A stretch of DNA of 64,000 nucleotides from Fasciola hepatica (Eukaryota > Platyhelminthes > Trematoda > Plagiorchiida > Fasciolidae). The position numbers and the translations under genes are program-made. The stretch covers positions 12,736,501 to 12,800,500 of the forward strand of contig CANUEZ040000179.1 in NCBI GenBank assembly GCA_948099385.1, read 5' to 3'. Below the pieces are notes generated by a model, which saw only the letters and a program-made list of their open reading frames with translations, ran no database searches and was not told where the DNA came from. Positions 1 through 12,200 of the stretch are shown one piece after another (within the stretch, counting starts at the first letter, position 1; every line of letters begins with the position of its first letter).

Positions 1-263
1 TACCATATTTTTATTTTTCCAGTTTAGACTTATTTTATTTTGTTTATGCCGTCAACATAGGATCAATTTATTTGTATACGTTTGACAAACTGGCAAAGGT
101 GGTGTTAGCAGCACCAGGTAGGATGGTTTGGCGAGTGTTTGCGTGCTTTTCTGGAGTTTATACGGGTGTTCTATCGTCTGAACTCTATCTTTGTTAATGA
201 AATCTTGTATGGGGATGAAACATTTACGAAATCACATCTCAGCTCGGTAAAGTCAACGTGAGT

Positions 264-268
264 TCAAG
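264..268 (-). CDS. Gene A terminal exon: last codon and stop
   Basis: Acceptor TGGTTTTCTTCCTTGTAG ends at 269. The following bases complete the split codon as GCT (Ala) and then give TGA at 266-264, so the product would end ...DKGRA. The 3' untranslated region would run toward position 1 and beyond the window. A stop this close to the acceptor is unusual but matches the frame. Confidence 0.5.
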
Positions 269-3200
269 CTACAAGGAAGAAAACCATTCTTTCCAGGTTC
301 AGCGCAGTGCTTACGGAGATTACGGAATTCAATGGTCGATTAGCCCCCGTTCACTTACCTCGGCCTTTGTCTGTAAAGCAGGAATAAGATGTGAAAATAC
401 CCATGCAAATAATGTGAAACTTTCGAATCAAGGACTACGCCGTCCGTATACACTGAGAAATTCAATCATCATAGATTTGAGAGGTACAAATGCATACATA
501 CATAGACAGGAACACACGAGTCTCATCTCCGAGAAAAACCTTGTGTTCATTTCTTTTGATATCAAAAGTAGAACAACTATACCCTCAACAATAAATGGTT
601 GGAATATGAATTGTTGATCTGATTTTGACTACGTCCACAAAACTGAGCAGAGCCCCTAAAGAAAGCCACAGTATCTGGGATAGCTACTATGAGTGGCCCT
701 CAGGTGTAGATTGGATGGATAACTGTATTGGACCTCTCGAGACTAGACAGATGTGGCAAACAGCCAGAAGAATATAGATAACCATCTGACACCAAAGTTA
801 AGTCATGGTTATGGGGATTCGAAATATTGAGTTTCCGATTCACTAAGGTGTGAACTGAAAGATGTGATCATTACCGATCAAGCGAAGCCATTTCTGCAAT
901 AGATTTTTAAATCCTGGAAGATATAATCGCAGCCCAATGAAAAGTATGGTTTACGTTCAATTTTTAAGTAATAAAACAAGTTTTGCATTGATTTTATGCT
1001 GTTTGCTTACCCGCAGAGACGAGGTTTCTACCCAGTTCTAAAAAAAGAAAAACGTGTTTTTGGGGAGAGGTGGGATGATAAAAGAGATCGATAAACTTTC
1101 CCATAGTGATACACTATACGGTGGTCACTGTTTGTTTTAATTTGAACAAACTCATATTTTGTAATTTCATATTATTTCTGGGAAACCAAGTCGATCTGAA
1201 ACGAGAGCTTCCAGGCGCGTCTTCTTGGTAAAACAAAGTGAATGAAGAACACCACAGTAAGTTCCGTTAAGGGTGTTTTTCCATAAAGTTACAATGTTCT
1301 TCTTCTGAAAATATCTGTTCTCATTTTTTCTTCCTTTTGAATAATTTATTGATACTTCTGAATAATACTTGGAATTTAGCCACGTACTCTGCATCTTCTT
1401 GTCGATCTCCTCTGAAGTTGGAAAACAAATAAAAATATAAAAGTTTAAGTTTCACAAGATTCCAAATAAAGCAATTGATAAGTTGTGCATAAACAGTATA
1501 TTTTGGGAAATAAAATATTGGCTTGGTTAGTAAGGTACCAATTTTCGAGATCAAAACAGCATGACGAATAAGCTCTTTTCCCGTTACTTGTACTCATATC
1601 AATGCATAAAGTTAATATAACTCGCAAAACTGCAATGGGGAACGGCCATCCAGATCTGTTTGTGCACGTGCGTGTGTGCGTGTATGCGTGTGTATCGGAT
1701 CTCAGTGAAGAAAGTTCGAATGGTTGCAAACGTGTTCGGAAACAAGAAGTGGGTCATAGGAGTTCAAGTGCTAGCACAAATTGTTTCTGAGCCCAGAGCG
1801 GAAGACTGTACTCACGGCTTCGTCTGTGACTAACATGCGACTCTTGACAGGTCTTGATTGCTGATTCCGGACTTCGTCATAGTGCGAAAAGCATTTATCA
1901 CCTCTACTGGGTGGCATGATTCCACTAGTTTGGAACAACCGGCACTCATAACTGTCTTAATTGCTCCTGTGTTCAACTAAGCCGGGTGATGTTCAGAACA
2001 CGTTAGGATAAGCGGCTGGTCGTGTGGACAATATACCCAGTTCCAAAGGAACAGGTGATGTACGTAATCTGGCACATAATCCAGTCAGTATTCGATAAAC
2101 ATGGAAGCACACCTTCTACACTGTCTATAGCAACACTGGTTGGATTGCAGTTTTGGGGCGGAAATGCAAGAAGATCGTGATCCCCACGCACCAGCCGGTT
2201 GGCTTTTAATTCTCCATTCACTGAAGCTATCCAGCTACCACACGAAACACGAGCGTTTATCCGCCTGATTCTTCCCTTGGACCAGTTTGCATCCACATCC
2301 ATGGTTGATTTAAACTGCCCACATAGTACTCCATATAAGTGCGTGATAATTTTTATGGTCCATCTCCGGGACTCTTGGCAGTACACCACGCTTCCGAGTA
2401 GCATGATTGCAAGTGTACAACACGACACTCAGATAATCAAACCAATAGAATGAAGTCCCAGCCCGATGCGGAACCTGAGCAGAGTCTTCGAATGACGACC
2501 CAGGTAGGGAGATTAACCGGCTTCTGCAGCAACCAAAAATCGCTACCTGGCCAAACTCTGTAACAACTCAATACAACCACGAGTTAGACCCGTTGACAGG
2601 CATTCACCATAGGCAAGTGTTGAACTGTAGATGTCTCGCTACTCAAACCAAGGAGCGGAGTGCAAAGCTTAGTACAATTTTCTTTAGTATTGTCCACGTG
2701 GCAAAAAATATCAACGGCCTTGTGAAATAATATTAAACAAGTTAGGGTATGCTCATTATACAAACCACATACTCGTTTGCCATGCTCCTTGAAATGACTA
2801 GGCCTACTAGATAACATTGAAGTAGTAAGTTTATCATTCGCATATTTTTGGGACGTTTGTTGTGTTGTGTATGTCGTCAATAAAATCTGAGCATACTGAT
2901 TCGACTGGCACTGTTCGGTTGATATATCGATGAATTCCGTCCAAGGCATATTATTCTTCAGGCTATTGATGGATACCGTGACTGGCGACAGTCTTGGCTG
3001 GTTATCAATATAATATATACATAATATAGTAATATTATATATATATGTATATATATAGCCAGGGAAATCAACATCTCTTAGTGGCTCCTCTGGTAGAGGA
3101 CATGATTTGCCGTTGGATTAGTTCAAGATACTTGTATTACGCTGCAGAGCTATAGTGTCTGGCTTGTGCATAATTGCATTCAGTTCTAGGCTTGAACCTC

Positions 3201-6200
3201 AGTTTCTCTGTTGTGGCGGTTGTTAAATTTATACATTGTTTGTGATCTTTGACTGGCAAAATAGAACAGATGATCTAGAAAAAAGTTTGCTATTACTGAC
3301 CTATTAGTTCATGAATGTAGTAAATAATAAGTCAATAAATATTAGTGCAGACAGAAAGCAAACACCTTTTCAATCAGTTATGGTATCACAATCTGTAGGG
3401 TCAAAAACAGCACACTGTGAATTTAAGATCGAACACTATTAGCTTACGAATTGCGCAGACTATGAGAAAAAAGTGAAAGAAATTTTTGAGATTGCTGACC
3501 AAGACAGAATAAAAATAACTTTTGCACAAATATAACAATCCATAATAATCGGGTTGAAATTTCCCAAATTTCATTTCGTTTCACTGAGTGATGATGGACG
3601 ACGAATTACTAACTCGAAATACCGCATCCTGACTGCTGTAAATTGTGCACCTTTGCTTGAAGTTTTATCAGGTTTCGCAATTAGGTGATAAAGCAGATTG
3701 CTGTGAACAACAAATGTGCTGTCCGTAGAGTACAATGCTGTGGTTGTCTTATCTTCTTCTGGATTTCTGTAGACCCAATCCATTTATTGGTTCCGGAAAA
3801 AGACCCAAATCGACCCGTGACTAGAAATCCACCTTTTCCCGTATCACAAAAGGAAACCTGTCGGAAGATTCCCATTTAAATTTTCTTGCCTATGCAAACG
3901 ATCTGCAAGTGATTCTGCGTGCACCAATGTGAATTGTCTGGAGTATTTGCTTACTCTGACGCTAAAGTAAGGTTTCCTCAATTGACTTTTTGCACTGTGT
4001 CAGAGTGCTGCTTGATGCTTGGCAGTACTTTCTACTTTCGTGATATTGACCCCTGTGGAGTCTATGAAAAGTGGGATCTCACAGAAGTGACTATTTGTAA
4101 TCTTCCCAGGGTTGTGTCTCAACCGAGCCGCCTTCATTCTTTCTTGACTTTGCCGCCACTGTTCTGCTTCACCTTTGTGGGCACGTCTCATTTCTGCTCG
4201 GTGACTGGCATTCAGCTTGCAATGAATATCGATCTCCATTGCAAACTCCGAGCTTGGTCTCGTTTCACCATGCGTGCGATTTCCTGCTCGCGTTTGACGA
4301 ACTTTGGTCTGTGTACTCTCTGACGGTAGTTTGAGTTGTGTTGTTATTGACTGAGTTAAACCGTTTCCAAAGAAACGTAGTTTACCTGCTCGCATTATTT
4401 GACTTGGGTTTAAGCTCCGTATTCAGCCAGTCACTGAACCACTGGAAGACGGTTGTTACACAATGTTTTCGGTTAAGATAGCTTTCCCCACATGTAAGCT
4501 ACGATAAATAATGAAATAAGATCTCACGAAAAAAATCTGTTTGCTTTGAACTTGAAGAATTAGGCTGCCACTTGTTAGACCCCTCACACTATTAGAAGAA
4601 TGGCCTCTGACTATGCTTGCTGTCACAACTTCGGTGAGCGCTAAGCATGGGATGGTTAACCAGCGGCCCTGCGATGAGCCACTTTACAGGATAACATTGA
4701 ATTCCTCCAAAAAAGCCGGGTTGTGTAGGATGTCCAACCAGGGTATTCAGTGACCAGTCAATATAGTCGGCACGACGAAAAAAACCGAAACCCTGGTACG
4801 GAAACAAAGATCAATGTAGAAAACAATGTGAAAGTAACCTTTCTGAAAGGATGTATCATCGACAAGGAATCAGAGTGAGATCACAAAAAGACAGTGGTTG
4901 AGTGTAAAGAAACTAGGCCGGTTGAGAGTCTGCTAACGAATTTCTTTGGAATTTCTAGACGTGTGAAAAAGCTTTAGGTCATACTGACAGCTATACAGAT
5001 TGGAATCACACTCGTGTTTATTCTGAAACTATTGGGGTACAATCTCTTTCCCTTTGGGATTCAGCCAACCCAGACTTATTTGAGATAGAAGCAATTTTAT
5101 CGTTGATAAATAAATGTAAGAGTAGGAATAGACACCAGAAAACCATTCTTTGGAATGAATAAAGCAAACGGAGCACAATTCTCTGTGAAACTAAAATAGT
5201 GAAAGCACGCAGGAGGATCTTTATACTCGTCCTGAAAGTTTGTATTTGGCAGGCTCAACTTTGGACCGGAATTACTTACTAACTGCATCTAATGAACTTA
5301 CAGGTCTTGGGAACGATTTCCAGCTTTTCTGCAAATGACGATTAAAAATAAGTCGAAACAGCCAGTTAATTAGTCTGTCAGTAAATCAGTCACTCAACGA
5401 GGTTAGTGGGTCGGTTTGTCAGTCAGTCAATCGACAGTTCGAGTTCTACGTAGCAGTCCCATAAGGGATAAATGTCGATATACCACAAAATGTCTTTTGC
5501 AATCCCTTAACTATCTGTCGATCATCTATCAAATAAAAGGCTTGGCTTTTGTTAAATTTTAACGCTGAAGAACGCAATATTTCATTACCAATTGACATTG
5601 CCTAGAAAGGACACTGACAGGATAATCGCAAATTGGTGAAAGTGAAAAAAGAGCAGATATACACCACTTACTTAGCAACACGGTAGATACTTGTGCTAAA
5701 ATAGGACATGAAATACAGTTATTCTGTCAAACTAAAGTTTCATTTGGCGTGGGATTTACAAATGCACATACAACAGGAAATCGATTTTGCACACTCTTGT
5801 GGTATCACTTTACCAATTCCACTGTTATCTTCCTTCACAAATACGAATGACTAACTTTCCGCCAATATATTGATAAACGCACTCGGAGGTCAGTGTACTT
5901 TTCTCCTTAGATGGCCTCGAAAACACTAACTGTTTTGACCATGTGCTGGATGCTTTTCCTGTTTACGTGCTTACGAATAAACGGAGTACTGAGGTTCCTT
6001 GTACTATCACTAAACCTGAATAGAATCATTACCCAGACATGAAGGAAAATTTAACCGCTGGTTTCTTCGGCCCTTACACTACAGAACGACTTTGCAGTTA
6101 CTCAGACAAAATTCAGAAAACTGTGTTTGAATGTCAATAATAAACTTTTTTCCTTACACCTGTAAAAGGCAGAAAAAGCAGTTCTTCTGGGATAACGTTT

Positions 6201-9200
6201 CAACGAAATCATTCAAAAGGTAACTGAATTTGAGTTGTCAATGTGTGCCAATATTATATCAAACGTGCGCACGGATTTTAAACAAGAAACAAATGAACTG
6301 GTTTATTTAGAAAAAATACGCTCTATACGGCGCCTTATGCTATGAAATACACTCCTAGGCTAATGATAAAACCGGTAGCTGGTTACAAAACACAGTGAAC
6401 TTTATTGTTAATGACTGGAATGCACCGTCCAGGCAAGCTTCCAGTTCTGTTCGGGATGGTCTCAAGTTCTTCGCTGTACCATTCCTCGAGTATGGTGGAA
6501 GTCAACCCGTGCAAAGTGCCGAAAGCTCTCCTAGCGGCACAGACCAACCCCGTAAACAGAACTCAGATTATTTCCGTCGAGATCAAGTCTGGACATCCCG
6601 TAAACCAGTGCACTGTCTTGATGTTTCGGTACAGCAACTGCGTTTTGGTGAGACTGGCCGTATGAGGGACCATGTTATCACGTTGAAATATCGTTGCTCT
6701 TAGTCGATTTCTCGGAACCATCGGGAGTAAAAGTTTATCCAACGTTCTAATGTAGTAGTCAGCCGTCCGCTTTCATTCTGTGCACGCTAGCGGAAATTTT
6801 TGATTCGCGTAAATTGCATCTTGGACAATCAAAGAGTTACCAGAAAAAGCTCGAAAACCGAGACCCACATCGCTTTTCTTGAATTTGTGGAAGCAGACTA
6901 AATTAAACTCCTGGTAATAGCCAGATAGCACATTATTCCTTTCACCAGCTCAAATGTGTGTACTTGATGATCTTAATGACATCTGCCGTTTACGTACGTC
7001 GAAGCACCACACAAAAGTCTTTCCATGGCCCTGTCGGAACATTTTCATCACAATTCATCCATTCCCGATAAACGCATAGTGATTCGGATCCTTAACTAAG
7101 ATACAAATGACTATTGCTGGCTCGGAAATGTTCCGGATACTTTGGTCTACTGTCAGTACAAAAAATTCGGTATCACCTCAATTCGGTCGAAATCTTGCGA
7201 TACAGTAGAATTCCGGATTATACAACTGATACTACTCTCCATCGCCAAAAATACATAATAGACACTATTGTTTAGAGAGAGAGAGAGAGAGAAAGGAGTA
7301 ATATTAGTGGTACAAACTGGGATTCAACAGTACATCAGCTTTTCGATCGATTTGAGATGATCCCGAATACTTCAGACAGACTGTACACTTGTTTTCGAGT
7401 CTGAATATGCCAGTATTTTTCCTTGTTCTAGGTCAGACAGTCTTGTACTTGAAACTTCCCCTTTGTTTTGATAAATGAGTTGTTATTTCCAAACAAAAAG
7501 CATAACTTGAATGAACTTAGTTCACTTATCTCGTATGACGCAAAAAGTGTTGAATAACCTATCCTGCCTAAGGTAGGTGAACGTGTCTGATTTATTAGTG
7601 AGCTGAAACATCCACATGCCGCATCCGATCTCCTCATGTGTTCTCATTCGAAAGTTATCGCAGAAGAACAGTGTGGGTCTGGTAGAATTTCGTGCTTTTT
7701 AATTCAACTGCCAAAATGTGAATTTGAATTTCCTGTTAAACTCCACAGCCGTAACACGGGAAAACGCTTGCGAATAAAAACTACCCTAATAAAGGACTGA
7801 ACGAATTATTTATGAGGGCGTCGCAGACTGGTATGAATAACACTTGTTTCTTGAGCAGGAAGGGGGCTGCCGCCAATAAATTGACTGTCAAGTGGGAAAA
7901 CGTATACCGGACTTACTATGTTGACATTCTGTGATTGCGAAAATAAAGAAGTTGGTATATTGCACAAGGTAGATTTTCCTTATTCTTATGTTGCTTTCTT
8001 TGGCCTAAACAAAATCATAAACATCCCAAAACTTCTTCAAATTTATCTTCCAACTGCACTCATGGGTATATTCTCGTAGAGGAGGTTTGTGACAACTTTG
8101 TCGGTAGGTGGAATAGAAAATGCGATCCTTATCTGGCACCGTTATTCAGTTACTTTTAATGTCTGCTAGAAGTGAGGATTAGGTGCACACATTCGTGCTT
8201 TTATAGTTACCATGTGTCCAATGATTTTGATTCTACACAGGAACAATCGAATTTTATTCTTGGCAACTGAGAAAACTTATAATAGCTAACTTTCAGTGGA
8301 CAAAGAAGATCCAATTACTTACTCCGCACTCCATCCGACCCCTTAAACGGTCATCTCTTGCTATTATGCACCTACGGAACATCATATTTTCTAATATCCT
8401 CTCATTTTCCATAGAACCAAAACCGATTGTGCATGTAGAGATATGAGATCTCGATAGGTAATGTCTTCCCAGCTCTAAATCACACCGGGTATTACATTCT
8501 AACCCTGATCCCAGTCGCTAGCATAAAGCATACTGTGCTAATCACTGATAGGGCTTGGGACGAACAAAGGTGGATATCGGGGGTGCCGTTGTGTGGCATA
8601 CGACGTAATAATGACCAAGCCCTTTACTCGACGACACCGGAAGGTAGCAGCTGAAACCGGAGCACAGAAGTGCGAGGTTAATGGTTGAATAAACTGAAAC
8701 TGAATGACCATGCCATAGCCCACCTGGGAGAAGAAGAATGTGTTGATTATTGCTAATCAGCCTTGTACAACACAGAGCTCAGTAGCTAAGTCACTTGGTA
8801 TTTTGAGCAAGACTGTTTACAATGTTATGTCCAATCGAGTGTTTATCAAGTACTTCCTATACACTGGCGCTTCTCCGGAAAGGTGTCACCTGAGGGCTAA
8901 AGAAAATTCTCAAGCATCAAATGAGGTGACGTTGTCAAATTCCATTCACAGTTTCTAGATGAATTTGTTACGAATCAGTCTAAGCACGGCAAAGAAGAAG
9001 AAGAATGTGTCATTGCGGGCGAACAAATCAGCGAAACTCAGAAGTTGCTGGATCCATTTAGCGAAAGCTTGCGTGGAGCTTGGACATGGCATATGCAAAT
9101 TCGTAATGCGATTTGAAACAAACAGTAACCAATTGCTCTTCGTTACTTATCATGTGGTCCCTCATGTCTTCCTCTCCCAGCGATTTTCCTCCCTACTTAC

Positions 9201-12200
9201 AGGAGTACGTACTACTGACAAATGCGATGTGCCGCAGTTCCTGAAAGGTACCCAATATTTTTGAAAACCCAAGGGATTCATCTTAACGGGCAATTGACTA
9301 CATTGTGAATGAACTAGACTGAATACCAATTTTAGCTAGTGATTCCGTTTTAATTTGCCCTGTACGACTTTTTGGGCAAAGCTCTGGAACATGTGCCACC
9401 TTCCTCTATATATACTGTGCTTTTGGCGGGAGAAGTAGTAATTTGGCCGAAGAAAACCTCCAACCTTGGGGGGATTAGAACCAGCGCATGGACTTTACTC
9501 CAATCGTCCATCAACTGAGCTACATGATTACACCGGGACTTGGGATCATCTCACTACCAGATTGTGCTGATAAACCACCTCAGTTACTTTGATAGGTTAC
9601 CCCTGCTACAGTGGACATTTTGTTGGACGTTTTCAGCGGATTTTCCCGGAGAATCAATCAGTTTCAGCCAACTGAGAAAGCGGCCGCAGTACGATTACAA
9701 GCTGCAGTCAAGGGGATAATGACAAATGTTTACTGATTCTTGGTATGACCCAGAATTTCAGCTGGAAGACAGCGCTTGGGCAATACCCAAGAATAGTAAC
9801 GCCTTTAAAACTTGTAGTCCTTCAAAATTCGTCAAATTGTACAAGACTGCGATTCGCAATAGAAACAAGTATCGTTGGTCTGTCAAACATAAGTGAGGAA
9901 AAGGTGGATGTGTAAAAGAAATCATTTGCCAGTTGTATCAGAAACCTCAGACGCCGGAAACTATACCAGTGGTGGCGTCCAACCAAAAGTAGTCGACGGG
10001 GCGCGTTTTGACTTCAAAGCAATCAAATACCTCTCAAGGTGACTGCGACAAAAATGTTTTGCCAGGAATAAAGACGACGGATAATTCTGAATGTGTGTAA
10101 ATAAGGTACCCATTGCTAAGGAACTCACTCATCGCATCCATATTTTCTGAGGCTCCTGAAGAATAATTAAAACTGCAGATTAGCATTGCGATTGCAGATG
10201 ACTTGAGGGCAAAAATCGATATTTTGGCCAAGCGTAGTTTAAGTAGTCGTAGACAGAGTGACCACTTCAAGTTCGTCAGCGAAGCGCTGTATATTCAATG
10301 CTGTCTTGCATTTAATTTATCACGAATACTGCGTATTTAGTCGGTCTCAGCTAGGCCTAATATTTGTTATCAGGTATTGTGAATTTCTCGTATAATCGTT
10401 CGACTACTGTCGCATGACCTTGAAAAATCTACTCACCTACTGATTAGGTCTTTTCTACCAACCAAACCAAGCTGGCTACTCGTCCGAGGTCAGCGACAGA
10501 TAGGTTTTCTATCACGTAGTGAAGAAACTTCAAATCTCAAGTTCCGTACGTTACTTTCGTGGAATTTCAGTTTGGGAACTTAGTGCTAAAAGTTCGCTTT
10601 TTCTTACTCTGTTAATCATTAATGAGGGAATCGAATATTATTTAACAAAATTCTGAGCCTACTACTAATTATTTAGGTTAACCATGATCCCTCATGAAAC
10701 CGTTATCTTCGTTTCCTGTTTATCAGCAATATTTGGTCTAGGCACAGAGACGAACAAACAAAACTTGCCCTAGAGCAAGTTTTCCACAGGTTTATACTTT
10801 ATTGAACACTGCATATTTTTCTGAATCACACGCAAATCAAATTAGATAAGTGAATAATCCATCTACGTAGCTCTTTTTCTCAACTAGCGCATCCTTAACT
10901 TGATTGATACTTTTCCATTTCTTTACTTTCAGCTCCGATATCTAGTTAACATCGTTGCTGAAATGTTGGGACGGGGAACAATTTGTTGGTTTCCTTTTAT
11001 TAACCTCTTTGGCAGGGGACGTCACACGTCGTGTCGGTGTTACTTCTATCAATTGCATACTGATTACAAATGTTGCTAGTAGCATGAGTCAGTACGCGTT
11101 TATTTTGGTGCAGTGCTACTCAAGTGCGCAAAACAGAGTGAGCTCGTTGGTGCTTTAAATAGAAACAAAATATCGACGAAATATGAATTTAACCTTTGAC
11201 TCGGCCAGACAGGGTACCTAGAAGTGAAGGTGAAAATTCAAAAAAAATCATTGGTTCCTTTTGATGGTGTAAATGAACGACATTTTCATCTCCCTATAAG
11301 AGTGGAATTCAGTCAATAGCTTCTATAAGCTTGATAATCGGCAGAACTGACTTGATGATAGGCATAGCAGTACTGATATCGTGATGAATAAAATAAACAC
11401 TCAAATTACTTATGGGGCTTTTTACAGTGACATCTGAACTTGCATGTTTAGTACCTTATCATAATTTGAGGGTTTAATGGGTGTATCAAGTTTTTCAAGA
11501 GCGTTAACCAATATGGATAAGTGCTGCATACGACAAATGTTGATTCATGAGAAAATGTCTTTGGCTCATGGGTAGCTCCGGTAGCGTGTTAAGGGTAAAT
11601 GGAGCCAATCTTTGAACTCTGCTTTAACGGAAAAGTATTGTGATCAAAGTAGATGAAATAGGTACTTAAAGTTAGGTATGGAAAAAATGTAGCTCATCAT
11701 GAGCAGTCGTTATTTGTTCCTTTAGGAACCTTGCTGCATGCGTTCTGTATTGCAGGCATCCTCAAAACTTGGGTGGGAATGATATTCTCCATAGTAAAAT
11801 CTTCCCATAACCCTAACACAAGTGACTAACACTAATGATGGCTGGACTGTCGGATCATGCGAGGGAATCAACACAGAAAAAATGGGCTGCTGTCTATCAC
11901 AAATGTGGTTTGCTGAAGTCCTTCAAACAGCTTGGTGTTAAAACTTCCAAAATTTTACAGCGACTCGTCTGACAAGTCGTACGTGTGCAAAATTAGAACA
12001 ACATCGTTTTTCCAGAAGTTTGTCTGGCTAGACTATAAGCTTGGATCTAGTCTTCGAAGTTACAACACTTTCTAATTTCTCCACTAAGCGTAGACTTTAT
12101 CCCTTAATTCTTTGATTGTGTACAATTTTTTCTATTGGTAATAATTTTATTGACAAATACGGAGACAGGAATTTACTGCTAAAAATAGGTATTTCAAAAG

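Noticed and set aside
1293..1304. 12-nt exon-like segment (minus) with acceptor CAGATATTTTCAG and donor GTAACT
   Set aside because: It ends in T and the next gene A exon begins AA, giving TAA. The donor is also weak.
10619..10663. 45-nt segment (minus) before GTAAGA
   Set aside because: Stops in all three phases.
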